From Garcia nutans (Eukaryota > Streptophyta > Magnoliopsida > Malpighiales > Euphorbiaceae): 64,000 nt of DNA. Each line of letters begins with the position of its first letter. Positions within the stretch are counted from its first letter, which is position 1. The notes under the pieces are model-generated. The model worked only from the letters and a program-made list of their open reading frames with translations, searched no databases and was not told where the DNA came from. The stretch is taken from the NCBI GenBank assembly GCA_947685225.1, contig CANTUV010000062.1, forward strand, positions 11,490,501 through 11,554,500, given 5' to 3'. This document shows positions 22,101 to 34,019 of the stretch, in pieces. Both the position numbers and the translations under genes were made by a program.

Positions 22101-24884
22101 AAATAGAAATACTAAAAGAACTAGGATTAGGGAAATAATTATCTTAGGAGGATAATGATAAGAATTCTAATAATTATCTTAAAAGAAATAGGGAAATACA
22201 ACAACAACAACAACAACTAAGCCTTAGTCCCAAACAAGTTGGGGTCGGCTGTATGGATCCTCAACAAAATAAGCTCAAAAGACACCAAAAAAGATACTCC
22301 AGCCTTAGGCCCCTTCCAAGACACGGATTTTACGTCTCCATTCAAGTCTGTCATTAATCAAATCCGCATCAAGATCTAAGGCACCTAAGTCTCTTGTTAG
22401 CACCTCCTTCCACACAGTTCTAGGTCTTCCACGACCTCTAGCCCCCTCAATCAACAAATTCTCACACTTACGAATCACAACATTAGGAGGTCTTCTTAAA
22501 ACATGTCCATACCATCTAAGTCTTCCTTCCCTCACCTTATCTCCGACATCCGCTACTTGGACTTTTTGTCGAAAAGAAATAGGGAAATAATTATCATAAA
22601 AGGAATGGAATAAGAATTCTAGAAGAAATAGGATTAATTAAAAAAAGAAATCAGATAATAAATATTATATTTAATGCCCTGCGTCACTCTTGGGGGAGTG
22701 TGGAAACTTTATTAAGAGTTTACTTCTTGCTTTGTACTTTGTATATATTTTTTGAGTATGCATATTGTACCCCAAAATTTGAAAACCAAGATTGCCCCAT
22801 AATCTTGATTTCATTTATTTATCTTTATCATTCTGACTTGTTACCCCTCAATATTTAGAGTCTATTTCCACCCTTGGCAATAGAGACAGATGCCAATGCT
22901 TTACTCACAGTGACAAGGTGTATTTAGATAAATCCTTTTCTCCTTCAAGTGTTGTAATTAGGTCTATCATCTGTCCTGAGGCTGTTTGAAACTCTACCTA
23001 TGCAACCAAAGCGTAACTATCAGCTTATTTTCACAATTAGAAAGAACTGATACAAATATTAATGAGTCAATTACCTCATTAAACAAATCTAGAAGATCTA
23101 CATAGTATGGCTTTCCTCGGAAATGCTTTTTAAGAATCCTGGGAATGTGATTTCGAAGCAGAATCCCATCATTTACTGCAATCAAGCCAACCTACAATAT
23201 ATCATTTAACAAAGTTCATTGTTTTGCCAGCAACAGAACCTTGATGGTTGCCAAAAACGTTGAGCTCATCATAAGAACAAACCTTAGGCACCCTAAACCA
23301 ACAAGGTTGACCACGTCGTGTATGAGAACTATCCATAATGTCATCAAGGACAAGAAAATAGGCTTGAAGCTGCAATTATAAGAGCAAAAAATAAGACAAT
23401 TCTGCAACTTACAGAAAAATGCTACATCAAATACTAGACACCAATAACCTAAGCAGAGAACAGCATAGGTTCTTATGGCCATACCCATTCAATACACCAA
23501 CCAAGAGCACTTGCAAGAAAAACTTCTTCTTCTGACAATTCCTCTCCTTTCAACAATTTGTAGCTGTCAATCAAAGAGAGCCCTCTGTTCAGCTTCCCTG
23601 GGAAAAAAATAATTACATTGGGTAGCTATTGATAACAGAAATTTCACAAGCTGAGAACTATAAACATATGGGATAAATTTCTTTATTATATTGATATAGA
23701 TAGTCAATTCCTACCTCCAGGAACATTGTAGCCCAACATCTGCAACAAATAGAGGACAGGATACAGTCAGAAAACCAACGTTAAGCTGCATAAATTTTAT
23801 TAATTGGTCAATGTGCACCCTGATAAAGTTTAACATAATTAACCATATTGAAGGGGAAAAAAACAAATTTGGGAACTAATTATAGGGGTCAGTAAGTTAA
23901 AATAGTTGTTGAAGTTCAAGGAAAACAGTCATGAGTTAGAAGTGATAAAGAACAAAGGAAAAAATTTATGTTTGGACAGAAGTCAAGAATAATTATTACA
24001 CGTGACATAAAGCACCATTCTGAAAACTTCAAAGTTAATGCTTTATACTAGTCTAAAAACCCATATTTCAGTAGTATTTATTGCAAAGGACAAATGCGTT
24101 TTCAGTTATCTCAACTGCCATTTTTAAAAATCGTTGGTACTCATTCGCCAAATCAATATTGATGACGTAAGTGACATGAAGGGCGCCATAGAAGGAAGTG
24201 AATTGCCCTGGAAATTTCCAAATAAATCCTAACCTTTTTTTTCTTCTGCTTTTTGAAAATGCTCCCATGGAAAATTTAGCTAGGAAAAGGTGAATAGAAA
24301 GAGCAGGAAAAAATACAGCTTGGCTTAAAAATTCAGCTGGGAAAAGGTCAATAGAAGGAGCAGGAAAAATACAGCTTGGCTTAATATCACTAGATAAAGT
24401 AGTAAAATATCCTGTGTGGGGCTGTGGGCGATTGGAATAAAATCTCAAAGAAAAAAATCCCACCTTTAGATCAAGTTATTGCTCGCTGTACCAATCTAAG
24501 AATCTCTTTTGCACATATATAGATTTCTCACAAGCATCAACTTCTAACCAATTTAACCTTCAACCTACCACAGTAGAAATCTACATGATTATGGGCTCTT
24601 CTTCATATCACATTACATACATCAATGCCAGATAAAATCAGAATTGAAGATTCAATACTCAACCCACAAACTAAATCAAATCAAAATAATTACAGCACAA
24701 CAAAGCTCCAAAAAACAAGAAACAAACAAACAAAGATCAGAAAGCTGTTAAAGAAACAGAGAATGGGAAGTACCCGTTCGACCCATTCGCGAGAATCCGG
24801 TGACCATTCGAAAGCGGGGTCTTCAAGGAGCTCCTTCTTGAGAATAGAATAAACTTTCAAGAAAGTTGACTTCAGATCCGCCAT
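19116..24884 (-). CDS. FPS: Farnesyl diphosphate synthase (FPPS), complete, 12 exons
   Basis: It encodes a 341-residue enzyme that condenses IPP with DMAPP and then geranyl diphosphate to farnesyl diphosphate, the precursor of sterols, sesquiterpenes and prenyl groups, mostly in the cytosol. Exons on the minus strand are 24884-24774, 23739-23715, 23597-23485, 23369-23283, 23191-23075, 22997-22909, 20954-20903, 20792-20697, 20386-20342, 20189-20100, 20011-19940 and 19244-19116. All introns are GT-AG and the frame stays open to TAA. The first aspartate-rich motif DDIMD is at residues 92-96 with Tyr87 and Phe88 just before it, the aromatic pair that limits chain length in type I enzymes. The second motif DDYLD is at 231-235. 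The protein starts MADLKSTF and ends KIYKRQK, as in known plant FPPS, and no transit peptide is seen. Exon 2 is only 25 nt. Intron 6 carries a nested retroelement insertion. Confidence 0.97.
19380..19612 (+). pseudogene. L1-type LINE RT fragment in FPPS intron 11
   Basis: On the plus strand the intron reads '[18 protein letters not shown]' and shortly after, in another frame, '[15 protein letters not shown]'. This is the RT stretch that precedes and includes the first catalytic Asp region of plant L1 elements. It is a short, frameshifted relic in antisense to FPPS. Confidence 0.75.
21458..21886 (-). pseudogene. Truncated gypsy gag N-terminus in FPPS intron 6
   Basis: The open frame gives 142 residues. 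The likely gag start is the second methionine ([10 protein letters not shown]), reached 8 codons into the frame and just after the primer-binding site. It has a helical, charged segment ([20 protein letters not shown]) and an acidic, Arg-rich linker ([20 protein letters not shown]), as in the N-terminal part of plant gypsy gag proteins. It runs into the inverted LTR tip, so the core gag domain and everything after it is missing. The last residues (KSDYKYYI) are encoded by the terminal repeat. Confidence 0.75.
21873..21885 (-). other. Primer-binding site complementary to initiator tRNA-Met
   Basis: On the minus strand TGGTATTAGAGCC lies five bases after the LTR end and differs by one base from TGGTATCAGAGCC, the usual initiator tRNA-Met site of plant retroelements. 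It fixes the orientation of the element. Confidence 0.8.
22199..22571 (-). mobile_element. RTE-type LINE 3' fragment with 18-bp target duplication
   Basis: An 18-bp direct repeat (AAAAGAAATAGGGAAATA) flanks it at 22181-22198 and 22572-22589. On the minus strand the fragment encodes the end of an RT protein, then a short 3' UTR, and ends in a (TTG)n tail. The 3' sequence around CCAAACAAGTTGGGGTCGGC is a common RTE/SINE tail in plants, as I recall. It is 373 bp, heavily 5'-truncated, and lies within the LTR of the intron 6 element. Confidence 0.9.
22305..22571 (-). pseudogene. C-terminus of an RTE-type reverse transcriptase
   Basis: The frame reads '[17 protein letters not shown]', then '[16 protein letters not shown]' and 'DRLEWRRKI', ending at a stop at 22305. 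The block RLRWYGHV...RGRGRPR.TW is the hallmark C-terminal tail of RTE-clade RT proteins. It lacks the polymerase core. Confidence 0.88.
24276..24386. repeat. 56-bp tandem duplication in FPPS intron 1
   Basis: Two adjacent copies (about 24276-24330 and 24331-24386) share GGAAAAGGT(G/C)AATAGAA and ATACAGCTTGGCTTAA with a few differences. It lies in the 1034-bp first intron, where plant genes often hold enhancer sequence, but no function is shown. Confidence 0.8.
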
Positions 24885-25015
24885 AGCTTCTAAAGGAGAT
24901 TGCAGAGAGAGAGAGAGAGAGTTACAGTTAGGAGTTTGGAAGAGAGATTGAAGTTGAAAAATGGGTAATTTGTATAAAGATCTAGTTTATTTTTAAACAA
25001 ATTATAAAGATCTGG
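24885..25015 (-). promoter_or_regulatory. FPPS 5' UTR and possible core promoter
   Basis: On the minus strand the start codon context is GCTATGGCG, a good plant context. Upstream is a (CT)n pyrimidine tract (about 24904-24921), typical of plant leaders, and TATA-like sequences TTTATACAAA (near 24970-24979) and TTTATAATTT (near 25003-25012). The two TATA-like sites lie in a direct repeat containing AGATCT(G/A)G. The start site is not known. Confidence 0.5.
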
Positions 25016-27058
25016 TTTGACTACGAAAAGAAATTGGAGTCGTTTGGCAAGGGGTCACTAAGCTGCGCAGCTATTGGGGAGGAAAGGGATGACAGAGACC
25101 CTCCTGCTACTATTTTTCATTCCACTGTCAACTGAAAAAATAAACTGTTGTTGGTATAATAAGGGCCCATTCCCAGTAAAATAATGTACTGCCAATTTTT
25201 TTTAATTGTACTATCAATGGCAATTAAAATAGGAGGAAAAAAATATACTCTAGTTTTGAGTATTTGTTTATTTTTATTACTTTTTCTTTTAGAAAAAAAA
25301 AAGGCTATTTGTTTTTATTATCAGATATTTCTTTAGGCTTTGGTTGTTTTAAGAGAAATTAATGAAAAAAAAATTACTAATGCGATTTTTTTCATTTTCT
25401 TTATTTGAACAATAATAAAAAATAAAAATAAAAATAAATTTCTCTTGTTTCCTTAAATTCACTAAAAAAATTTAAATTCACTAAAAAAATTTCTCACTAA
25501 TTGGGAAAAAAATAATAAAAAAATTAAAAATTAATAAAAAAATATGGACTATGAAATCAATAATTTATCGTTCATCTCTTTAAAATGATGATATGTTATA
25601 ATAGTAAAAATAAAATTTATAAATTTTTATTTTTTTTACCCTGTTAATTAGATAACCAAATGAAAAAAAATAGAAATTTTATTCTTTTCATTTTTTCTTT
25701 TTCCTTCTTTAATTCTTTTTTTTTTTCTCATTGCACTTCTAAAGATCGAAACTTAGGTTTAATGATAAAATAAAAAATTAAATATTGAAAAATTTTGTTC
25801 CCATTCGTCATGGGCAAACCCGGCCCAAAAATAATTTTATTTTAACATTAAGGTAATATGATGGGTTAGCTTTCTTATTCAATGCTAAATTCATTTTTTT
25901 GGAACGATAAAAATAAAACGTTATTTAGAACCATAAATAATAAACAACTAATTCAAGACAATATCAAATGGAAAAGTAATGCATTTGAAACCTAAAATAC
26001 ACCAAACAGAAATTAGTGAATCCATTGTCTTCTCTATCTATCTCATCAAATTCATCATCTTCGGTGGAATTCTTAAAATGTATTTTAATTACTTTTCTTC
26101 CTCAACATCAAATAAATAAAGGAGAATTTAAATAAATAAATGGAAAATTAGCAATTAATTACACAAAGTTTAAAAAAATTACTATGATTAATAAGTTCAA
26201 GAATGTACAATTTAATTCGTAAAATTTACCTATAACTTTAATCCAAATCTTTAGGTGAGATATTGCTTGAACTACTTTTGACTTTAAACATCTGCAATTA
26301 GTAGTGATGATTTTATCTCCGGTAATAAAAGCAAGCTCAGAAGCACGAGCAAACATTGAAAATGCATAAAATATCACAAGACATTTTTTTTAATGAATTC
26401 ATATTAGCACATTCAAATCATCAGTTGACTCGTATAGATAGAGATCCATTTGTGACTTCTCAAAAGAAGAGATTCACATGCAATCTGTTTTCTAAAAAGA
26501 AAGTTTTATACCACTAGAAATTGCTCCAATGGAATCTTTAGCAACAAAAGAAAGAATCATTAGGTTTTTTTCCCCCTAAAAACAATCTATGAAAAGTAGC
26601 AATAACTTTCCCGATTTGATTTCCAATTTATCCTTACCATAGATGTTGGCCTAACAATATTTGAAAAACTTAACCTTCATTATGGATCTAAAAGTGCAAA
26701 ATAACTTAAAATTTTATCATACTCAATACATTACATGAAAATGACATTAGCAAGAGACGATAAAACTATCCACTTGCTATTTCTATCACGGCTTAATGAA
26801 CTATCTACACTCCTCTTGAGAACAAAGTAAAAGTTGGGAGTTTTCACAATTGAAAAACAGCAAAGTAACATCATAGAAAGCTTCAAAAACTTATGAATAA
26901 GACTGGTATTATCAGCGACCGAACTACCCCACATGAATTCTGAATATATATTATATATAATTTTATAAAATAATATTATATAATTAATAATTTTATATTC
27001 ATTCAGTATATCTTAAAATTACAAAAAAAAAAAGGATATTATAGTGTATAAATGCGCT
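25016..27058. other. AT-rich intergenic DNA upstream of FPPS
   Basis: I see no gene. There are long A/T runs and only short chance open frames with no recognisable domain. The first few hundred bases may hold FPPS regulatory sequence. Confidence 0.6.
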
Positions 27059-27059
27059 C

Positions 27060-27230
27060 ACTAACTGTGGTCATGATTTATAGTAAACTATGAACCAGTG
27101 GTCTGGTTTGTGAACTGGATCAGAACTAAAATCAATTCCTAGCTGGAAAAAATGAATTATAAGACTCCGGTTCATATTCATAATTTTTTAAATAGGAACC
27201 GACAGTTTAGAACTATAAAAAATAAAAAAA
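27060..27230. mobile_element. hAT-like MITE remnant
   Basis: The left part, GTGGTCATGATTTATAG, and later GGTTCATATTCATAATTTT and GGAACCGACAG resemble the right-end portion of the MITE at 17333-17976. No matching opposite end or target duplication was found, so it is a fragment. Confidence 0.45.
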
Positions 27231-28489
27231 ATAAAAATTAATATATATTAATATTATATATATAATATTAATATGCATTAATTTTTAATTTATCAATACG
27301 TACCGATAGATATCATATCGATAAATTAGATGTTAGTTTTCATTCTAAGTTCATAAAGTTATTGATAAACTGTAGGTAATATATTTTAATATAGTTATTA
27401 GAATTTTCAAATCTGTTGGCAATCAATCATAAGATAATATTTTTAAATTTTAATCGGTCAATCATTTCTCAGTAATATTTATTTGTTTATAGATTTTTTG
27501 TTTGTAAATTAGAAGGTAAATAATTAATATTTTATTAGTTTGCTGGTAATCTGTTAGTATTTTTTTTTGAAAAATAAAATTTTAAATTAATATACCATCA
27601 ATTATATTATATTTTTATTAATTGCTATATTTTTATTTTATTATTAATTAATATATTTTATTATTATTTAATTATTATATATATTTTAATTTTAGTTGTT
27701 ATTTTTTAATTTTTAAAATCATATATAAATAAAAATTTCAAATAAAAAAATAAAACATATAAATAAAAGTATAATAATAAAAATATAAAAATATATGTAA
27801 AAATAATATATACAAACAAAACATACAAATAAAGTAAAAAAAAAAAACTACTTGGGAGGGGGGAGGTGGAGGTAGAGGTGAAGGTGGATGTCGAATAACT
27901 GAAGACTGAGAGGTGAAGGCAACAAAGAAATTTATTGCAAAAATTAATTAAATTGTGCTTGAAAATTTATCTACATATGCTCTTGCAATGTGTGATTTTG
28001 CTTTAGTGCTTATGTTTCCAACTTTCTTTGTTGTGCTTAAAGCTTTTACTAAAAAAATGCATTCAACTGCTCCATTTCTTAATACAGCGGTGAAGAGTAA
28101 GCTAGAGATGAGATATTGGCCTCAAAGACGTACTGAGTGACCAGTCTATACACTCTCCTCTTTCTATTCCCACTAGCAATCTCAATAAATAATAGACCTA
28201 TCTGAGACTACTAGTCCCGAAATGCTAGAAAGGAGTCCTATAAAAATATATTAATACAATAGAATAAGATATAGAAAAATTAAATATAAATATTAAAACA
28301 AAAATTATAAATGTATATATACATCTCAAGAGCACTGGCCAATAAAAAATATATCTATCATATTTTTGGTATGTGTGTGGACAAACAGTTCATGCTTGAT
28401 GGGGGACTATCCTAACTGCTCCTCCTAGTAAACTAATGAAAAAAATTACATATTTTAGCTAAAAAATTAATATCAAAAGATTAAAAAAA
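27231..28489. other. AT-rich DNA without a recognised gene
   Basis: Mostly A/T tracts. A purine-rich patch (GGGAGGGGGGAGGTGGAGG) lies near 27855. The open frame at 27955-28140 (61 residues) has no domain or codon pattern that I recognise. Confidence 0.5.
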
Positions 28490-29400
28490 TAATTAAATTA
28501 TATTTATCAATCAACAATCACGTTCATAGCATGTTTTGTTGCATCCTGTATATGTAGATGGGTATGAACCATCAACAAGGTTGTGAAGTCTGATACGTAA
28601 CAATGATCCCGATTCTCTAGAGATGCCTAGTGTGCATGAAGAGTGACCCATAACTCATCATAAAAATATTTAAGCTGCTTTTCCTTCTTATTTTCATTTA
28701 TTATATCGTTTTAGCGAATAAAATCTTTTTGCCAAAGGTGATTCTGATTAAAGAGTCGATCTCCTCCCACAAGAAATATTTTAGGAAACAAATTTGATTA
28801 AATAATCAAATTCATAATTATATAAGGTTACTTATTAAATTTTAATATATTTCTTATACCTTAAATTCCTTAAAATAAAAATCTTTGAAGATCAACTTCC
28901 AATTAATGCAATAAGCTCCAACTTCTCCATCATTATATTCCTAATCTTTTGAGATCACTCACCAAATGGCTAGAACATCTTGTTGTAATTAATGAAAAAA
29001 TACATTAACTACACATTGATTATTAAATTTTATTATTCTAAAACAAAAAATGAAAAATTACTTACTCTTATCCTCGTACAGTGATTTGAATTCAGTGGTC
29101 GGGGTATGTTCAGTGTTGATGCTAGATAGTAGCATCAACATCTATATAGTTCTACTTCCACAGGTGGTACAACGAAAGTAGATAAAGCTGGAACTGAAGT
29201 TAGCCGTGTATCTACCGGGTTAGAATGAGCAGAATCCAACAATGCGATAGTACCCAACAAGGTGATATCCATAGAAGATACATATGGATTCTCTCCAATA
29301 GACATCTTTTAAAGGTCTACTTGCTGGACGTCCTCTACTTGACATAAAACCTGACATGCCTCCACATAAAATATTATTGACTCGATATCTAGCCATATCT
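28490..29400 (-). pseudogene. Decayed ORF, possibly CACTA (En/Spm)-associated
   Basis: On the minus strand from about 29395, pieces read 'MSGFMSSRGRPASRPLK' and, after a frame change, 'MSIGENPYVSSMDITLLG', 'SAHSNPVDTRLTSVP' and 'STFVVPPVEV'. The Pro/Ser-rich, low-complexity start recalls the N-terminal ORF of plant CACTA-type elements. Further pieces to about 28500 ('LHAHXASLEN'-like) are too decayed to assign. No CACTA ends are seen. It could be another gene relic. Confidence 0.25.
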
Positions 29401-31599
29401 AAATATGTAATAATTAAGTTACTAGTTTATCAAATATTCTATTATATTTTCTGCAATTAATATTTTAAGGTAATAAAATTATATTCAATTTAATCTTATT
29501 TTTTCACTAGATCAATATAATAATTTTAAAGAAAATTCGACAGAATTTTCCCTGTCACTTCATCTATCCAAAATATTTTCCAATGTTGTAAAGAAGTACT
29601 ATTATACTTAGATTTTTAGGATCTTCTAAACCTAAGTTTAATTTTTGTTAATACTTGATTAATTTATATTAATGTAATATTTTTAAAAATTCAGTAGAAT
29701 TTTCCATATAACTTCATCAATCCAATTATTTTTTTCAATATATTAGTTTGTTATTTTTAATCATTTTTTAATCAAATATATTAATAAAATGTATGTAATT
29801 TTTAAATTTTTAAATTTGAATTTTATTTCATATTAATTTTTAACCAATTATTTTAAATTTTATGGGTTAACTCAGTGGCCATAGCTTTTTAACTCAGTGG
29901 CCATAGCTTTCCATTGTAATTACAAGTAGATAGAGAGCAAATTAGTATTTTATTATTGTTCTTTATCCAATTTTAATTCCAGTATAAAAGCTATGAATAT
30001 CGAGTTAACCCATAATTCTTTAAGAAAATTATCATTTTAATACCTAGGGGAATAATCATTTTCATATTATATATATATATATATATCTATGAGTAGATTA
30101 GTTTAGTAACTAGACTGAGACTCTCTAAAATATCAATAACTTTTCTAAAAAAAGTAGCAAAAATTATAAGAGAATAAAGGTTTTGATTCAAGGCTTTGCC
30201 TTTACTAGTTGAGCAAACAAATATAAAAGGTTTCTTTGGGTCTAATGAGAAAGCATTCGTTGTAAATGTAATTTTCATATATGAAAATGATTTTTTACTT
30301 CTCTATAGGAAGCTAATTAGGTTTTGCTTCTTATTTTCACTTCTTATATACAAAAACTAAGTTTTGCTTCTCATTATTTATAAGATAGATTTTTTAATCA
30401 AATGTATTGAAATTTATGGAATTTTTTTAACTTAGGCTATTTCAAACTAATTTTTTTTATTTTTCATTTCATATTAATTATTTTAATTAAATATGTTAAA
30501 ATAATTATTCTCAGAAAAAATATTGGCAAGGGAAGTTACAATTATGACAAAGAAATATGGAATGCGTGAAATTGTTCTTCAAATAGTAATTTTAAGAACT
30601 CAATATTTCCTTGTCACATTAGATTTGAAGTTCTACAATTTTCTGCTTTTCTAATAGAAGCTAATTAAGTACTATATTTTATAAGAATAAAAATATTATA
30701 TTTAACTAAAAAAAAGGCTTTAATTAATCAAATATTCATTTATATTATTAACTAACTATTCATTTATATTATATTACATTGATATAAATATTTTAAGTTA
30801 ATAAAATTCTAATAAATATAAATTTAAGGACAATTTGGCAAGATTTTTCCTATAACTTCATCTATCTAAAATAATTTTTAATGTCGTAAAGACATATATT
30901 TAGAATTATATTTTAAATATCTTCTAAATCTAAATTTAATTTTTGTTAAAATTTGATTAATTTTATTAATATAATATTTTTAAGAAAAATTTGACAAAAT
31001 TTCCCCTATAAGTTCATTTATCTAAAATGGTTTCCGTTGTTGTAAAGATATACATTTAAACTTATATTTTTAATATCTTCTAAACCTAAATTTAATTTAT
31101 ATTAATATAATATTTCAATTCTTATTCAATTGATTGTTTTTTGCTAGATCAATATATTATATTTGAGAAAAATTCTTGATATAATATAATAATTATAATC
31201 ATTAAGAGAATAATCATTTTCATTATATATGATAGGATTTTAATTCTAATCATTAAAGTCTTAGTCAACTAATTTTTTTTAGGAGAATTTAGCATAATTA
31301 CTCATATATTGAAAATTATCTTTTTTTTATTTAAATGTTTTAAAATTTATGCAATTTATCGTAATATCTAATGTTCCTAAAAAAACACTTCCAATATTTC
31401 ACTTTTATATCACCTTGACTTGATCAATAATCATATAATTTCATAAACACTTCTTATAATCAAATTGAAATATATTTAAATAAAAAAAATTATAATATAG
31501 CAAAGAATATTACAAAAATAATTAAATATTAAATATTCATATTCATATATAACGAGAAAAATTTATCTAATTATCCAAAATATTCTTAAAATATATTAA
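29401..31599. other. AT-rich DNA, no gene seen
   Basis: Very AT-rich with an (AT)n tract at about 30067-30087. Segments with CTAAATTTAATTTTTGTTAA and TTTCCTATAACTTCATCTATC recur near 29550, 29690, 30840 and 31000, so an old diverged repeat is present. There is a short direct repeat TTTTTAACTCAGTGGCCATAGC near 29870-29905. Confidence 0.5.
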
Positions 31600-32420
31600 T
31601 TAAAAAAATAAATTCTATTACTTGATAATAAAAAAACCAAAGTATTTACCTAAAATACCCCTATATTATTGAAAAATTAAATTTTAACCCTAAGCATCAT
31701 AGGATCTAAGTTTTAACGCTAACAATAAAAAAATGACTATTACATAAATATAATTTAAATATCAAAAAATCTAAGTTTTAACACTAATAATAAAAAAATA
31801 ACTATTACATAAATTTAAGTTTATTTTAATTAGAAAATTACATTCTTTTACCTAGTATTGAAAAATCTAAAATTAACACTAATATTCAAAAAATATAACG
31901 AATTACATAAATAAAAATTTATTTTAATGATTAAAAAAAATCTAAATTTGTGTCTAAAATAACACTAGATTAATTTAAAAATTAAATTCTATTGCCTAAT
32001 AATAAAAGTTCCTAATTATTTACCTAAAATACCACTATATTATTAAAAAAATTAAAATTTAACCCTAAATATCATAAAATCTAAATTTTAACACTAATAA
32101 TAAAAAATAACTATTACATAAATATGATTTTATTTTAACTAAAAATTGTATTCTTTTACCTAATATTCAAAAAAATCTAAAATTAAATTACTAATATTAA
32201 AAAATCTAAATTTAACAATAATAATTTAAATCATATTTATTAAAAAAAAAGTTTCTAACTAAAATAAAACTAACGTAATTAAAAAAATTATATTTAACAC
32301 TAATATTAAAAAAAACTAAATTTAACATTAATAATTTAAACCCTAATTATTAAAAAAATATTTTCTACCTAAATAACACTACGTCAATGAAAAATTAAAT
32401 TTCTACCACAACAAATTAAA
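31600..32420. repeat. Tandem duplication with a period near 374 bp
   Basis: AAATTCTATT...CCTAAT/ATTTACCTAAAATACC occurs at about 31611 and again at 31985, followed in both copies by AAATTTTAACCCTAA and ACTATTACATAAAT blocks. A partial third copy ends near 32420. The block is AT-rich and non-coding. Confidence 0.7.
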
Positions 32421-34019
32421 CCCTAAAGTCCAAAAATATAGGAAAAGAAAATAATCTACCACAATAACTATCTACGCAAATTAATAGTGGAAAATTTATA
32501 AATAACTATATATTTTTTTAATATTCATATTTTTTTTTATTTAAACATGAATACCTTATTTTAAGGAAATTATCTATAATATTTTTATAATTATATTTAT
32601 ATAAAATAATTTGAACAAATATTTATTATTAGATAACTTTTTTATTAGGATAAAATGGTATAAATTTTGGAAAAAGTTCAAAATAAAATATGACAAAATA
32701 TTTAATATATAAACCAATAAAATGAATATTTAAAAATAAGCATGGGAAGGAAAATGTAAAGTTTTATAAAAGCTTTTATTTTGTTTTAATAGTATTTTTA
32801 AAATATTAAAAGAGAAATTAAATTTAAATTATTTAGTGAAATTTTATATTTATATGTTATTAAATTATATTTTAATGTATATTAATATTAATATTCTGAT
32901 CAAGAAAAAATAGACAAATTATATTTGTATTTAAAATATTGACAAATTATAAACAAATTGTAAACAAATTAATATTAATATCTAAAGTGTTAGTGTGAGA
33001 AATTATAAATAGATACATATATAATTCTCTCAATATATTTATAAAGTATTGGAAAAATTATATTAGAATTGGTAAAAAAAAATATTAACTACATTTTTAA
33101 AAAGTACAAACAAATTATTAAAAATGCCAATATAAAAAAAATATTGGTAATTTTTTAAAAAAATATCAACACTTAATAAATATAATTATGTAGGTGGAAT
33201 GAATATAATTATGTAGTTTTAACTAAAATAATGTTTAATATATAAAATGATTAAAATAAATTCAAATGTTTATATTTATTATATAGTGTATATATATAAT
33301 GATGCCATACTATATGTATATATATGTGTGTTATAGTATATACTATACTGTAAAGTATAATATGTTGTATCATGCATATACTATATATATATAAGTATAT
33401 AGAAAATAATAATATGCAATATATATTATAGTATATAATGAAAATAATTGATTATATCTATGTAATAGTGTAGTATATAAGGTATACATATACCACACAT
33501 AATATATAGTGTAAAGCATATATATGTACAATATAGCATATACATTTATTGGGTATAATATATAGTATGTAAATATAATAATACATAATATATATTATAT
33601 ATATCAACTATTTTCACTACATAGATATACTTTATTTTTATCATATACATTATTATAGTATATTTAAAATAATATAGTATATGTTAATTAGTATATATAT
33701 AATAGTATATATAGTATAGTGTAGTATTACATATATATACATATATTATATTGATGATGTCATATTAATTATATTTAACTTTATAGTTAATATAGTCAAC
33801 TTTATAATATTAACCATTTTCTACCATATGCAATATATATAATTGGTCTTATATAATATATTATATGTTTATGTATCAATTGTATTATATATACAATTTA
33901 ATTTTTTATATTAATTATATAATATTAAGTATATATAATAATTTTCACAAAAAAATACTATATATAATAATATGTAATATTGAATTAGATAGTGTTTTTT
34001 AGTTAAACAATTAATAAAG
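32421..34019. repeat. AT-rich low-complexity DNA
   Basis: About 33280-33960 is built of TATATAGTATA-like words with little other content. No gene or element end is visible. Confidence 0.7.

Larger units (their letters stand above)
21446..22686 (-). mobile_element. Rearranged LTR retroelement in FPPS intron 6 with inverted LTR tips
   Basis: The insertion has a perfect 5-bp duplication CTCTT (21441-21445 and 22687-22691) and TG...CA ends, the marks of integrase. On the minus strand it has an LTR (22686-21891), a primer-binding site, and the start of gag (from 21886). It then ends not in a second LTR but in an inverted copy of about 60 bp of the LTR start, so both tips read TGA(C/T)GCAGGGCATTAAATAT inward. 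Removing the nested LINE leaves an LTR of about 405 bp. It lies in sense orientation within FPPS. Confidence 0.85.

Noticed and set aside
24690..24774. Extension of FPPS exon 1 past residue 37
   Set aside because: The readthrough (VLPILCFF...) does not match the family, while a GT at 24773 joins correctly to the micro-exon at 23739.
27955..28140. 61-residue open frame in AT-rich DNA
   Set aside because: No motif, no neighbours and no upstream signals; it is within chance length.
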